From: Marsupella aquatica | Lineage: Eukaryota; Marchantiophyta | NCBI GenBank assembly: GCA_973895155.1 | Contig: OZ316891.1 | Location: 1,736,001 to 1,800,000 of the forward strand | Length of the DNA stretch: 64,000 nucleotides | Direction: 5' to 3' | Part shown: piece after piece, positions 19,660 to 30,210 of the stretch | Layout of the letters: each line of letters starts with the position of its first letter | Position numbering within the stretch: the first letter of the stretch is position 1 | Notes under the pieces: model-generated | Told to the model about the DNA's origin: nothing | Seen by the model: the letters and a program-made list of their open reading frames with translations, nothing else | Databases searched by the model: none | Made by a program: the position numbers and the translations under genes

Positions 19660-22287
19660 AAATAGGTATGTTGCCTCAACTTCCTTTTGTGTTTTAATTT
19701 GCTTACTGCTGGTTATACTCATGGTACTCAGAAAATTTGGGTGAAAAAGAGACACTCATCAGTCTATTTGATATTTTCTATTTGGCACATTCTAAAGAGT
19801 GAGCTTCCCATCCAAATATTTTGCCTATCAGTCAGAACTAAGCTTGTACTAACCCCTCATTCTGAGCCTCAGGCATCCAAACCTTATGCCTAAGTTGCAC
19901 ATGTATTACAACTGTTTTTCTGGGTCATCTGGTATATGTCCCTGTGGACCCAGCTGTGGACAGACAGATGGAAGGATAGGCCAGGAAAAGCAGGGTGGAA
20001 AAGGGACCATAGTTTGTTGATTGATATTTATGATATTCCTGGTGATATTCATTTCAAATAATTATTTTGGTACTGGTTATAGTCATGCAGTGGGTTACAA
20101 CTAATGCGCCAAGGGGATAAATTTGTGGGCTCCAATCCCTTCCCCGCCACCCCGCCGCCCCCCTCCCCCCCGCCCCCCCAAATAAAAAACTCAGGCTCTA
20201 ATCCTTTGGGATCAGGGGCTAGAATGACAACACTTTTTGCAAAATCACACAGCCACTATATATGACAACCCAATTGAAACAACAGTTGACTTTCAAAACC
20301 ACTACATAGTGACAGTGACATCCCAACCTCAAGCAGAACACATTGAGAGTGATAAATTGTGCAATGTATGGACATTGGCTCCAAAGATCACCTTGGTTTC
20401 CTCCACGCCACTAATTCTTTTCTTCAATGACTTCCTCCACAACTTACAACATTTTCTCTACAATATACGCATGTTGGGGTGTCGTTGTACTAACAAGATA
20501 TATATGGCGACAATGTCGTGCAATACATGAGCAATGGGCTATTAACACATCATGGCCTTACTTTTGTATTCCAACATCTTAGTACACATATGTCTTCATT
20601 GGGAGGATTGATTTTTATTCTTTGACAATTTTCAGTACACTAAACTTGCGAATTTCATAATGTCATTGCAATGCAATGGCCACAATCCTTGCCTCACATG
20701 CATTTCTTTGTCAAGTCTCAACATCTGTTCCTCCCTTTGATATCTTTGTCCCTCAACATCTTTACCTGATCACAAGTTGTGTCTTTGCCACTCCTCAACA
20801 TCTTTTGCGCAACGCACATGCATCGGGCTAGTTCTTACATAATACTAATTAATAGGGTGAACTTTGTAGCTCATATCTTGCACCTTTGACATCTCGTTTG
20901 ACATGGGCACATTTATAGTTGTCGTTCATTCCTAATGAAGCTTTAATGAGAAGCCAATCTTAGCTCACCTTGCTCAGGACCCATTCTAGACATAGTTGAG
21001 GACGGGATTGAGCATGGGAGATTTGGGAATGTGAGCAAACTATTTGCTCAAATGACTTAGTTTGGAATGGGGTTTGCAAATAATAAATTATGCAGTTTTT
21101 TGCTGATGTCACAACCAAACTAGTATAGCAAAATGATTATGTATGGTTTTTGAATAAACAAGGTTAACTTGCCATCTCTAGGGTTTTGAAGTTAGCAGCC
21201 TCCAATCTTTATACTTTGTTGCACAGTGTGTGAACCCCCTAAGTGTCAACAATCAGCCACAACAACATGCAATTGTGCCAGTTTTCCCTTATTGTCTTGT
21301 TTAAAAAAGTGAAATGGGTGGAACCTCAAAGATTTAACAAGCAACCACTACAACATGCAATTTTGCCAAAACTCCTCCATCGTCTATTTTAAAAAAGGAA
21401 ATGGGTGGGATTAAAATAATACTGACCAAACATTGAAATCATGTTTATTCCACACTGTTCAATCAACCCCCAAAAAGGTCTCACCGACCCTTGAGGCCAT
21501 GCTCAATCCCTCCCTGACCCCAAACTCCCTGATGCGCATCTGGGAGGAGAGAACGAGGGAGAGCCGGGAGGTCAAGGGGAGCACGAGAGTGAGTTTAAGA
21601 GGAATTTTGTGAAACCTCACAGAAAGGGAAGAGTATGCCACTATAGTTGAACTGCCACTATAGTTAAACCCAAGACCTATTAGTCTCTAATCAGGTGAAC
21701 TACCACAAAGTCATGCTTCTCTGGGCACACTCAGTCATGCTTCTCTGGGCACACTCAGGAACTTGACCATTAAATATGGAAGACCTGGTAAAGGGAAACA
21801 ACTGAGTACTGTAGCCATATCAAGATGCATGTGTTCTGTAGAGACAGTCAATTTAACTTGCTCTAAAGGCAACAGAAATGGCAAGAGGTCAAAGACAACA
21901 ATTCAAGCATCAAAACAAGAAACTTGCTAGCGCCACACAAATCACCTCCATTTTTGCAGTGCTGATGTGGAAATTATTTTTAGCACTTGGAGGAAATGGG
22001 GAATGACCTTGGATGGATAGAAAACGTATAGTAACTTGCCTGCATTTTCATATTCCAAATTGCCCGAAGTCCTTACTATCACTGGAGCATTGTTTCATTA
22101 TATCAACACCATGTCTCTACAGCAGGGAGGATATCAGCCACATCAACTACTAATCTTGAGCTGATACAAGTCAATTTGCCACTGCCACTGCTGCCATCAC
22201 CAGCTGGACGTAATACTGTTTCCAGTCATCAAGATTAGTTGATCGTGGCGGACATCACCCCAACAACGGATTCTGACGCGCTACCAC
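19660..22287. other. Unassigned repeat-rich spacer
   Basis: I find no supported gene. There is a C-rich tract at about 20140-20180 (complement G-rich, possible quadruplex), a CATCTTT-type repeat at about 20560-20832 related to 1-840, and a short duplicated block (AGTCATGCTTCTCTGGGCAC) at about 21709-21751. The last 150 bases before 22288 may be leftover copia sequence. Confidence 0.4.
20800..20832 (+). mobile_element. Helitron-like 3' terminus (candidate)
   Basis: A small hairpin TGCG-CAA-CGCA at 20806-20816 is followed 11 bases later by CTAGT (20828-20832). A short GC-rich hairpin about 10 bases before CTRR is the hallmark of Helitron 3' ends. Related hairpins occur at 506-518 and 31167-31179 with poorer ends. 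The 5' TC end and the insertion between A and T were not identified. Confidence 0.3.
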
Positions 22288-24371
22288 TTGTACCTGAGAG
22301 TGAGTCTTACGTACATAGCTCAAGCGGACTCAGCACCACCGTCTGTTCCACATGATGAGTATCCCACAATCATTCCACCACTTGGCAATGTCGCATCGGA
22401 GGAGCTCGTTGATGATCTTGAGGCAGCTCTAGCAATTACACCACCAATGCTACGAAGGTCTTCACGTTCTACGAAAAGGAGTACCACCGAGAGTACCACC
22501 AATACAATTAATACTCTAATCTGGTCAACATTGTCTTTGTTGTCACATATGCCATCCAAGCTGTTGTACTCCTACTCCATGGCATTACATTCCTTGTCTA
22601 CCACTGATCATGTATGGCATACACATAGGGAGGCCATGATGAGTATATCTGATGCACAACAATGGTATGATGCAAAGCAACTGGAGTTGGCACAATTACA
22701 AAAATTGAAGGTTGCACATCTTACAACTTTACCAGCGGGGGACTGCCTGATCCCATCAAAATGGGTCTACTCTTACAAAAGATTGACTGGACTCCACAAG
22801 GCAAGGTTTGTGGCTATAGGGGACAAGCACAGGCCCAAGGAAGATTTTCAGGACACCTTTGCATCTGTGGTCCGACCCGAGACATTTTGCCTACTTATGG
22901 CTCTCATCACAACACAAGACCTTGAGGCTATTTAAGGCAATTGATGTGGTCACAATGTTTCCCTACGCTCTCATGGCTGGACAAATTCCCATTTACATTC
23001 CTCCACCTGGGTATGAAACATATGATGTTCAAGGTAGATTACTTGTATGGCTTCTATTTAAAAGCTCTCTATGACTTGCGTCAATCTTTGCGTCTGTGGT
23101 ACCTAGAGATACTGAGTATTTGACAATATATGATTTCTTACCACTACCTTTAGATCCATGTGTATTGCGCCATTCATCAGGGGATCTACTCATGCTGTGG
23201 GTGGATGATATATATCATTGTCATTTCAAGCAATGTTGAGGGCACTACGAGATTGCAAAATATTCTACAATCCAAGTATGAAATTCGTGAACTAGGTGAT
23301 CTTACTGAGTACCTTGGCCTCACCATTGTTTGGGATAGAGCTCGGGAAGAGCAAGAGGAATACTTTATCTCTCTCAAAATCAATACTGCTGAGAAAATTT
23401 TGCTCAGATTCCACATGGAAAATCATGCAGCAACATCAGCCCCATCAAGCGACACCGATAGATTGCTTCCGAGCAATATGCAGGCAACCCCTGATCAATG
23501 TCAATTGTACCAATTGTTTTGTTGGCTCATTAATGTATCTCACAGTGTGGACTAGGCCGGATATTGCTAAGAGGTGTTCCCGGCTTGGGCAATTTGCCCA
23601 CAATCCAGCCCCTGAGCATCAAAGTTACATTAGACATGTCATGGCGTATGTGGGTTCAACTGTCAACCTGGCCATTAAGTATCAACAGACCTGCTCACTT
23701 GGTTTTGGAGATACATTCTCTGAATTTTCAGGGCTTTTCAAATGCATCACATGCAGGAAATGAAGTCGATCGGAAATCAACTTCTGGATACCTTTTTCAA
23801 GCTTGTTGCCGGGGCAATCAGCTGGAAGTCCTGCGAGCAACCTCTCACTGCTACTAGCTCCACTGAGGCAGAATACATGGCATACTCAATTGCCTGCAAA
23901 GAAGCTGTTTGGCTTTGACAGCTTCTTTCAGACCTCAAGCTTTGTTCTCCAGACCTGATATTCAACAGTTCTGATCTATGGTGATGATAAGCCGACTTTG
24001 GCGCTGACTGTGAATCCAAAACATCATTTGAGGACTATTCAAGCACATTTCAATTTAGTGGCATTACGTGCGAGAATAGGTTCGCAAAGGAGTTGTCAAG
24101 TTGGAATACCTATCAACTTTGGATGTGCCTGCAGATGGACTCACTAAACCACTGGCAGGAGCCCCTTTTTGAAGGTTTGTCGAATTGTTGGGACTGTGCT
24201 CTCTCCCCTCAACATTTTCCTCTGATTCTGGATGCTCAACCTATCAACTTTGGATATGCCTGCAGATGGACTCACGAAACCACTGGCAGGAGCTCCTTTT
24301 CGAAGGTTTGTCGAATTGTTGGGACTGTGCTCTCTCCCCTCGACATTTTCCTCTGATTCTGGATGATCAAG
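22288..24371 (+). pseudogene. Decayed Ty1-copia reverse transcriptase/RNase H
   Basis: The plus strand encodes, across several frameshifts and stops, recognisable copia polymerase pieces in the right order. These are IPSKWVYSYKR and KARFVAIGD (start of RT), YDLRQSLRLWY, a VDD catalytic site around 23200 (LWVDDIYHC), ELGDLTEYLGL, LMYLTVWTRPDIA, the DRKSTSGYLF block, STEAEYMAYS (RNase H) and VPADGLTKPL. No integrase or gag is visible upstream, so only the 3' half survives or was inserted. The frame changes several times (for example near 22935, 23120 and 23555), so no functional protein can be made. It is clearly older than the copia at 54377-61247. Confidence 0.9.
24110..24371 (+). repeat. 131-bp tandem duplication at the copia 3' end
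   Basis: Two adjacent 131-bp units begin CTATCAACTTTGGAT at 24110 and 24241 and differ at only a few positions. They cover the last codons of the pol frame and the sequence up to the polypurine tract. Being much less diverged than the surrounding pol is old, the duplication occurred after insertion or was carried by the element. Confidence 0.9.
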
Positions 24372-24725
24372 GGGGTGTGTCAATCTGCCATATTTTGTCC
24401 GCTTCTCTAAATCTGATCATCTGAATTGAGTAAAATGATCTTCACCGTCCAATTTGGACCACTACACACTGTTAGTGTATTTAGTGAGCGGGATGTCGGG
24501 ATGTCAACGTGTTTTTGCTGATTGTGCTTTCCAACTGTAGAGTGAGTGTCGCAGGTACACGCCTCCTCCTTTGTTTGAATTGTTTTCTCACCATGCGCGC
24601 CACCCTGTATTCTCAACGGGTTTGCAGCGCATCGGGTTGTATACTGCTCAACTCTGAGCAGTGAATCAAGAGCAAAAATACATCATTATTCATTCTATCT
24701 GAATCGATCTATTCGTGTGTACACA
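24369..24725 (+). mobile_element. Polypurine tract and putative 3' LTR of the old copia
   Basis: AAGGGGG at 24369-24375 is followed directly by TGTGTCAATCTGCC, the expected PPT-LTR junction for copia. The LTR would run to about 24722, ending in a GTGTACA-like sequence. The right edge and a target duplication were not established, and no 5' LTR was found in the window. Confidence 0.45.
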
Positions 24726-24807
24726 GCTATCTCTTTGTTCACATCTCATGCTCATTTTGTGCTTTAGCTCGCATAGTTGACAACCATCAAAGTTGTTGGA
24801 ACTAACG

Positions 24808-24888
24808 GCAGCATGGATCAGCTAGGATTGAACCTAGGACATCCTGTGTACATCATAGTGCTCTACCACTGAGCTAGAGGCCCTTCAT
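24808..24888 (-). pseudogene. tRNA-like sequence, probably a pseudo-tRNA
   Basis: Read on the minus strand there is a clean A box (TAGCTCAGTGGTAGAGC) and, about 40 bases on, a B-box-like GGTTCAATCC. The B box is one base shorter than the GGTTCRANTCC consensus, and the acceptor ends and anticodon stem pair poorly, so a working tRNA is unlikely. Two or three truncated copies of its 5' half follow in tandem at 24889-24990 on the plus strand (AGTGCTCTACAAG and CCCTTCATGCCTAC), as in tRNA-derived repeats. Confidence 0.5.
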
Positions 24889-25439
24889 GCCTACACCATC
24901 ATAGTGCTCTACAAGTGAGCTACAAGCCCTTCATGCCTACACCATCATAGTGCTCTACAAGCTACAAGCCCTTCATGCCTACATCATCATGAGTGTGGTT
25001 CATTTCTAACAAACTAATCACCTGAATATATATATATATATATGAGATCAATCATTCGAACACTCGATGTGGGTCTTGCGAAATTTGAGATAGGAGCTCG
25101 GAGTCTCAAGCCTTGCGTTATGAAGGTGTCCAATCGACAGACAATATTGTAACTGAAGACTTGAACTGATGGGACAGAGCTGCCGAATTATATATCGATC
25201 ATTCTAGCGAGGTTGGATGCAGACAAGCTAGGAACTGGTGCATAAATCAAATACTAAACATGATGCACCTATTACTCGTTGATCACTTGATATGATCTAG
25301 ACATACCTGATCTCCTTTAAAATGACTAGATTTGTCTAGACCTACTGTAGGTAACCAGTTCCGCTCCAGCAGGCCGGCGCGGTCCAAAATGGAAGAATAT
25401 TGTACAAGCCAATTACCTAAACATCTATTGATGAATCGA
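24889..25439. other. Spacer downstream of the MYB gene
   Basis: Holds the tandem tRNA-like fragments to about 24990, an (AT)n run at about 25026-25041 and otherwise unassigned sequence. The part near 25440 should be the 3' UTR of the MYB gene. Confidence 0.5.
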
Positions 25440-28355
25440 TCAAAAAATTAGCGCGGGGAGAACTGGAAGGTGACCATCTTCGGGATCCCACATGTTAGAG
25501 CAGCTGGTGTTGCCGCCATTGCCCATGGTATCATATTTCATTGAGAGGGTGGGCGTCGGGTCCATGACCAGAATCTCATTTTCGTTCCCGAACGGCTGAA
25601 GGATATCCATGTCCCAGATGCTCACGTCGTCGACGCTACTGCAATTGGATATCATCCCAAGATAGTGGGCACTGTTGGTAGACGACGAGTGGTCTGCACT
25701 GACCGATTCTTGGAGTTGGCAGGAGCTTTGCATGCGGGTTTGCATGTCATCTGTATCCCCAATATCCGTGAGCAAAAAAGAATTCAACTGCTGAATACTT
25801 TGTGTGCCAGTGCGTATGACCTCCGGTAATTGAACATGTGCCTCCCATCCATTTCTCGATGTGAGCCCAGATTCGTACGATGATGGAGTTGAGATTCCTG
25901 TACAACTCAGATTACTATTTTAGATCGATAACAATGAATACACAAAATAAAGGTTAGAATGAAAAATTGAGCAAGAATCCAAAGGTTTTTTTCCCCTAAT
26001 TACTATTTAGCCCAGGATAGGGGGATCGACAGATGAGGAGCCATATGTATAGGAGCTCAAGAGATTGTTGCGTTCAATAACAATGATGAGGTCCAATTAT
26101 GGCCAAAGTAAAAGCTAGCTAAATTACCTCCGTCAACCAGATATCCGCTGCTGGCGGTGGGTGTGGATGTGATGGACGGGCTTTCTCCAAAGACACCAAG
26201 CGGTTGCTGGTGTCTTTGGTCCGGGAATTGGAGCTCGAGATCCGAGTGACTGCAGCTGTTGCTAAAATCTGAAATCATGTGAGAGCACTCTCTGTCTGCA
26301 CACCCGAAGCTGCAGTGCTGGAGGATGCTGACGGGAGAGCACGGGGAACCTAGCATGGATAGACTCTCCATGCCAGACTTATCCAGTGCGAAGCTGGAGC
26401 TGAGGGATCTGCTTACAGGAAGAGCATCTGACGCAACACAATGATGCTCTTTTAATTGAGGCAGCTGCATCATGTGCGAGTGATCGGGATACATCACGCT
26501 ACCCCTCAGGAAGCTCTCGACAAGGGCCACTGATTTTTTATAGTTATCGTCACGTGTTGCGGCTGCTGTGCCACCGTTTGAGGATGCGTGATTGGAGGAC
26601 GAGATAACAGACTTGGGCTTGAATCCAACTGCTGCGTTAGTGGTCGATCTGTGAAACAGCTGCTGGGGTACTTGCGCAGGACTGAAATTGCACTGCTCAT
26701 GTGATCCATCTTGCCCCTCGGCTAGGACGCCCGTTTGTAGCTGTTGCTGCTGCTTGCTCAACGATCGGTGTGTGTGTGGGTCGATTCCCATACTCCGTAG
26801 CTTCTTCTTGAGATGAGTGTTCCAGTAATTCTTAATTTCATTGTCAGTCCTCCCTGGTAGGCGGCCAGCTATCAACGACCATCTGCAACGACGCAAGTAT
26901 TTGAACTCATTATCATTTCGAAGGTGCCGGCAGGGCTTCGTGCTGTAACATACACTTGGGGTATGGTGAGTTCGTTGCTACGAGGGAGTGTACGTCTTCA
27001 AACCATACAGTCATTCAATTACTGGAGAGATACAATTCTGATTTCTCGTGATTACTGGACAGATCGAATTCTGATTCTCTGAACTTTCGGCTCTCCGAGC
27101 GCCTTCGCGATTTACGGAATTCGTGACATACTGAGGGTACGCGTTCCTCATAAACAACAAAACGACACATAATTCTAGACTGTAGCAATACATGAATGAT
27201 TGAGGAGGTTGTCGAGATAATCTTGAGAGCAAGCGTAGCTTGACTGACCTGTTGCCAAGAAGAGTGTGCAAGGTTATGATAAGCTGGTCCTCTTCCTCCG
27301 AGATGTTTCCGCGCTTAAGGTCAGGGCGGAGGTAGTTGATCCAACGCAGTCGGCAGCTCTTCCCGCAGCGCAACAGCCCTGCACACGTACAATAATTCAT
27401 GTCGCCAATGTTTCAGATAATTACTATCTCCAGGCAATTGACGTTGCAATTGGAGTTGACGAATCGGAAAACGTGTCATCCGTTGAAATATTCGCCAACG
27501 TAACACTCCAATTGAAACATCTATCCTAGCTATAAGTAAGATCGAATGATCATCAGGCCATTCGAAATTGCTATGCTCGACATATCATATTTTGTCGTCG
27601 CGCGAACTCACCACACGCAATCGTTTGGAGACGAGGAGGCGAGAATGAAACAAAAAAAATGAAACAAAAAAAATGAATAAATGCACGTACCCTAGTACTT
27701 CGTAATATTTAGGCCAAACTAAGTCTAAAGGATCAGAATTGCTCAGTTCAAATTATCCATTGGTGCTGTGCACGCGAGTCAGTTAAGTATAAGTAATTTG
27801 ATTTTGTGCAGGCAGCAAACTCCCTTTAGCCAGCCGTTCAGTAAGTCTGGCCAAGATGTAGAATTGTTCGTAGAGCGAAAATTCGAATTGCGGGCATGGG
27901 CACTTGCAAAATAAGTTTTTAGGCAATAATTCGACGACTCCTTACCAAAGTTATCCTCGAAAAATCTGCTCTCTAAAAAATTCTCAGAAACTGGCTTTCT
28001 GATGCGTCCAAGACTTGTGATTTCGAAATGATTGTCGCCAGAAAAACAACCAAAGTCAAACATCAACAAACGAATGGACAACGCAGCGCAAATCACAAGT
28101 CCAGAACCAAGACCCTAGTACTTCCATATCCGCGATATCATGGACCCCTGGCTCTGGTATTTCACAGTTCGCTTGAATTACACTACAGGATTATCACACA
28201 TGTATATGACATCGGTGTTCACCAGCAGATTTTGGAAGCGTTCGCCAACAGCCTTCGCCATGCTTCGTAATATATTCCGTCAGCGTCAGATCCTCCTCCC
28301 TTGTCCACGGCCCTCTGTTCAGCCCAACTTTCTCGCAACACGGAGCTCGTCCCAT
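25440..28355 (-). CDS. R2R3-MYB transcription factor
   Basis: This is a nuclear DNA-binding transcription factor. Four exons, 28223-28355, 27249-27378, 26128-26882 and 25440-25897, join in phase to 491 residues. The first two are 133 and 130 nt, the standard lengths for plant R2R3-MYB genes. The protein opens [13 protein letters not shown]2 lies at about 14-64 with Trp17, Trp37 and Trp57; R3 lies at about 67-117 with Ile70, Trp89 and Trp108, ending in [15 protein letters not shown]. The GIDPHTH motif after R3 is typical of land-plant R2R3-MYBs. The bHLH-contact motif in R3 is not conserved (Gln76 and Thr80 where acidic and basic residues are expected), so partnering with R/B-type bHLH proteins is unlikely. 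The C-terminal region is Ser/Asn/Gln-rich with acidic clusters, as in activation domains. Subgroup and target genes cannot be told from the sequence. Confidence 0.95.
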
Positions 28356-29577
28356 CTTTCTAAACTAGCTTAATAAGCGCGGCCCGCCAACCTAAAACGC
28401 ATTGCTGCACGCTCCCAGCAAACTTACCTTTAACTTTTCCTCTATGCTAAATTCAGCACACGACGTGACTGTGTCAACTTCGAAGAATCCTCGACAAGCG
28501 CTTGATAGTCGCCAGAATTCAACCAACCGAATTTCCTGCGCGCTCCTGCATAAGACTTAACAAGTTTTCAGTTCTCTGAAGCGGGGACTCATATAGACCG
28601 ATCGAGAGTCACCTCGGTCGCTGGCTAGAACAACCTTCCTCTACAACTACCACAAGGTAAGTCAGTCGGTGCAATTCAGCCCAAGAGAGAGGTCTATAAG
28701 CGAGACTGACAGACCCAGCGAGCTTGCGAGCCGTGCGCAACTCAATTCTGAGCAAAGGAACCAAGGGATGCACGACGGCGGGGAATTCATGCAGTAGTAC
28801 TGTCGCTCGATTCCACATCCCTGACGAATGCTTCCAATGATTGCCACAGATTTGCCTAACCCGTTCCGACCGACGAGAAATGAAGTGCCCTTGCATCGCG
28901 GTAGTAGACTGATATGAAACACCGACTAGTTTCGTGCTCATGCAGAAACGCAGATTACATTCATGTGTATAGTGTGTCTCTCTGTGTCACTGTGTGTATA
29001 TGTGTACAGTGTGGCCGCTCCGCTGACATTACTGTGTACCTCATTAATACCGTTCATGATTCTTGTGTTCATAGTTTTCAGTGCATTATTTTACGGAGAA
29101 TATGGACACACAGCATTTGGATAGACTCATGGTGAAAGTATTTATATTTTCATTAACAAGTAGCCCTAACTTCCAATTTATTTAAAGAAATTTGCCTGAG
29201 CTTCCACTTTTTTTTAAAACTAGCTTGACTCTTTCCCAATGTTGGGTGGTGAATGTAAGGTGGTGAGGAGAGAAGATGTCAAGGCTCCGCAAAAATGTAA
29301 ATGAAAGACAAAACATCCACTCCTAGACCTGCTAGGAGAAGAAGAGATGACATTGAGAATAGACAAAGATGTAGAGGAGAGAAAAGATGTTGAGTAGAGT
29401 CAAACATGTCAAAGAAAGACAAGTAAATGCAGGCAAGACAAAGAAATGCAAACACCACAAAGAAATGCAAATGAGGCAAATATTGCAGCCATGTCATTGT
29501 GACAAAGTGAGAGTGTTGCGCCAGAGGAGGGAGAATTGTTTCTAATATTTATTCTTTGTTTTTGTCATAGTTTCTTT
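28356..29577. other. MYB upstream region and purine-rich spacer
   Basis: The first few hundred bases should contain the MYB promoter and 5' leader on the minus strand. A GT-rich tract lies at about 28965-29010. From about 29270 to 29500 the plus strand is A/G-rich with recurrent AAAGACAA and GAAATGCAAA blocks. No gene is supported. Confidence 0.4.
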
Positions 29578-30210
29578 GAAAGTTAAGCCCGGATGGACTG
29601 ACGGAGGGATTTGTTGTCCCCATCCCCATGAACTGTGTCAACACACACTACTTGAACAATTTACACCCAAAATCCACATTGTCAAGCCATCTTTAGAAGG
29701 ACTCTTCACTTTTGAGAAGGATGCCCAGTCGAGTAGTTTCTCCAGGTGTCTTGACCAAGAGTAAAATGCTAGTTTGTGGCAAATTTGTGCATTTATTTGG
29801 ACAACTTTTGGATTTCTATTTCAGCTCAGAATTTTCCAGCATGTTCTCCCATGTCCAACTTATTACCTGACAAAGTTCATTTTTTTCTGAAACTATTTGC
29901 TCCATTGCCTAAGATGCAATGATGGTCAAATATTATGAACTAACCACCAATCAATGATTCACTAATGTGAATAACTCTCTCAATACTTGGGCACTTTGGG
30001 AAAGGATGTTTCACTATGTGAAGGACGCCCTGAGTAGGTTGCATGACTGTGCAAATGGTAAGGAGTCTGTTTACGGATCACATATGAGTCAATTAAACTG
30101 TAAAGAGTGTTGTACTAGTAGATTTTGATGTTCTGAGTCAGTCCCTCCCAACTTTGGAAATCCATGGGGGCCTCACAACAAACCCTTCAGTCCATCCAAG
30201 CTTTACTTTC
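29578..30210. mobile_element. Mutator-like short TIR element, copy A (diverged)
   Basis: The left end GAAAGTTAAGCCCGGATGG and the inverted right end CCATCCAAGCTTTACTTTC match the terminal inverted repeats of the elements at 47142-47561 and 53786-54205. The internal part near the right end (AAACTGTAAAGAGTGTT, CTGAGTCAGT) also aligns with those copies. At about 633 bp it is longer than the other two, so it carries extra sequence. Flanking 9-mers are similar but not identical. It has no coding capacity and would be non-autonomous. Confidence 0.65.

Noticed and set aside
24808-24888. Functional tRNA gene
   Set aside because: The B box is one base short and the acceptor and anticodon stems do not pair well.
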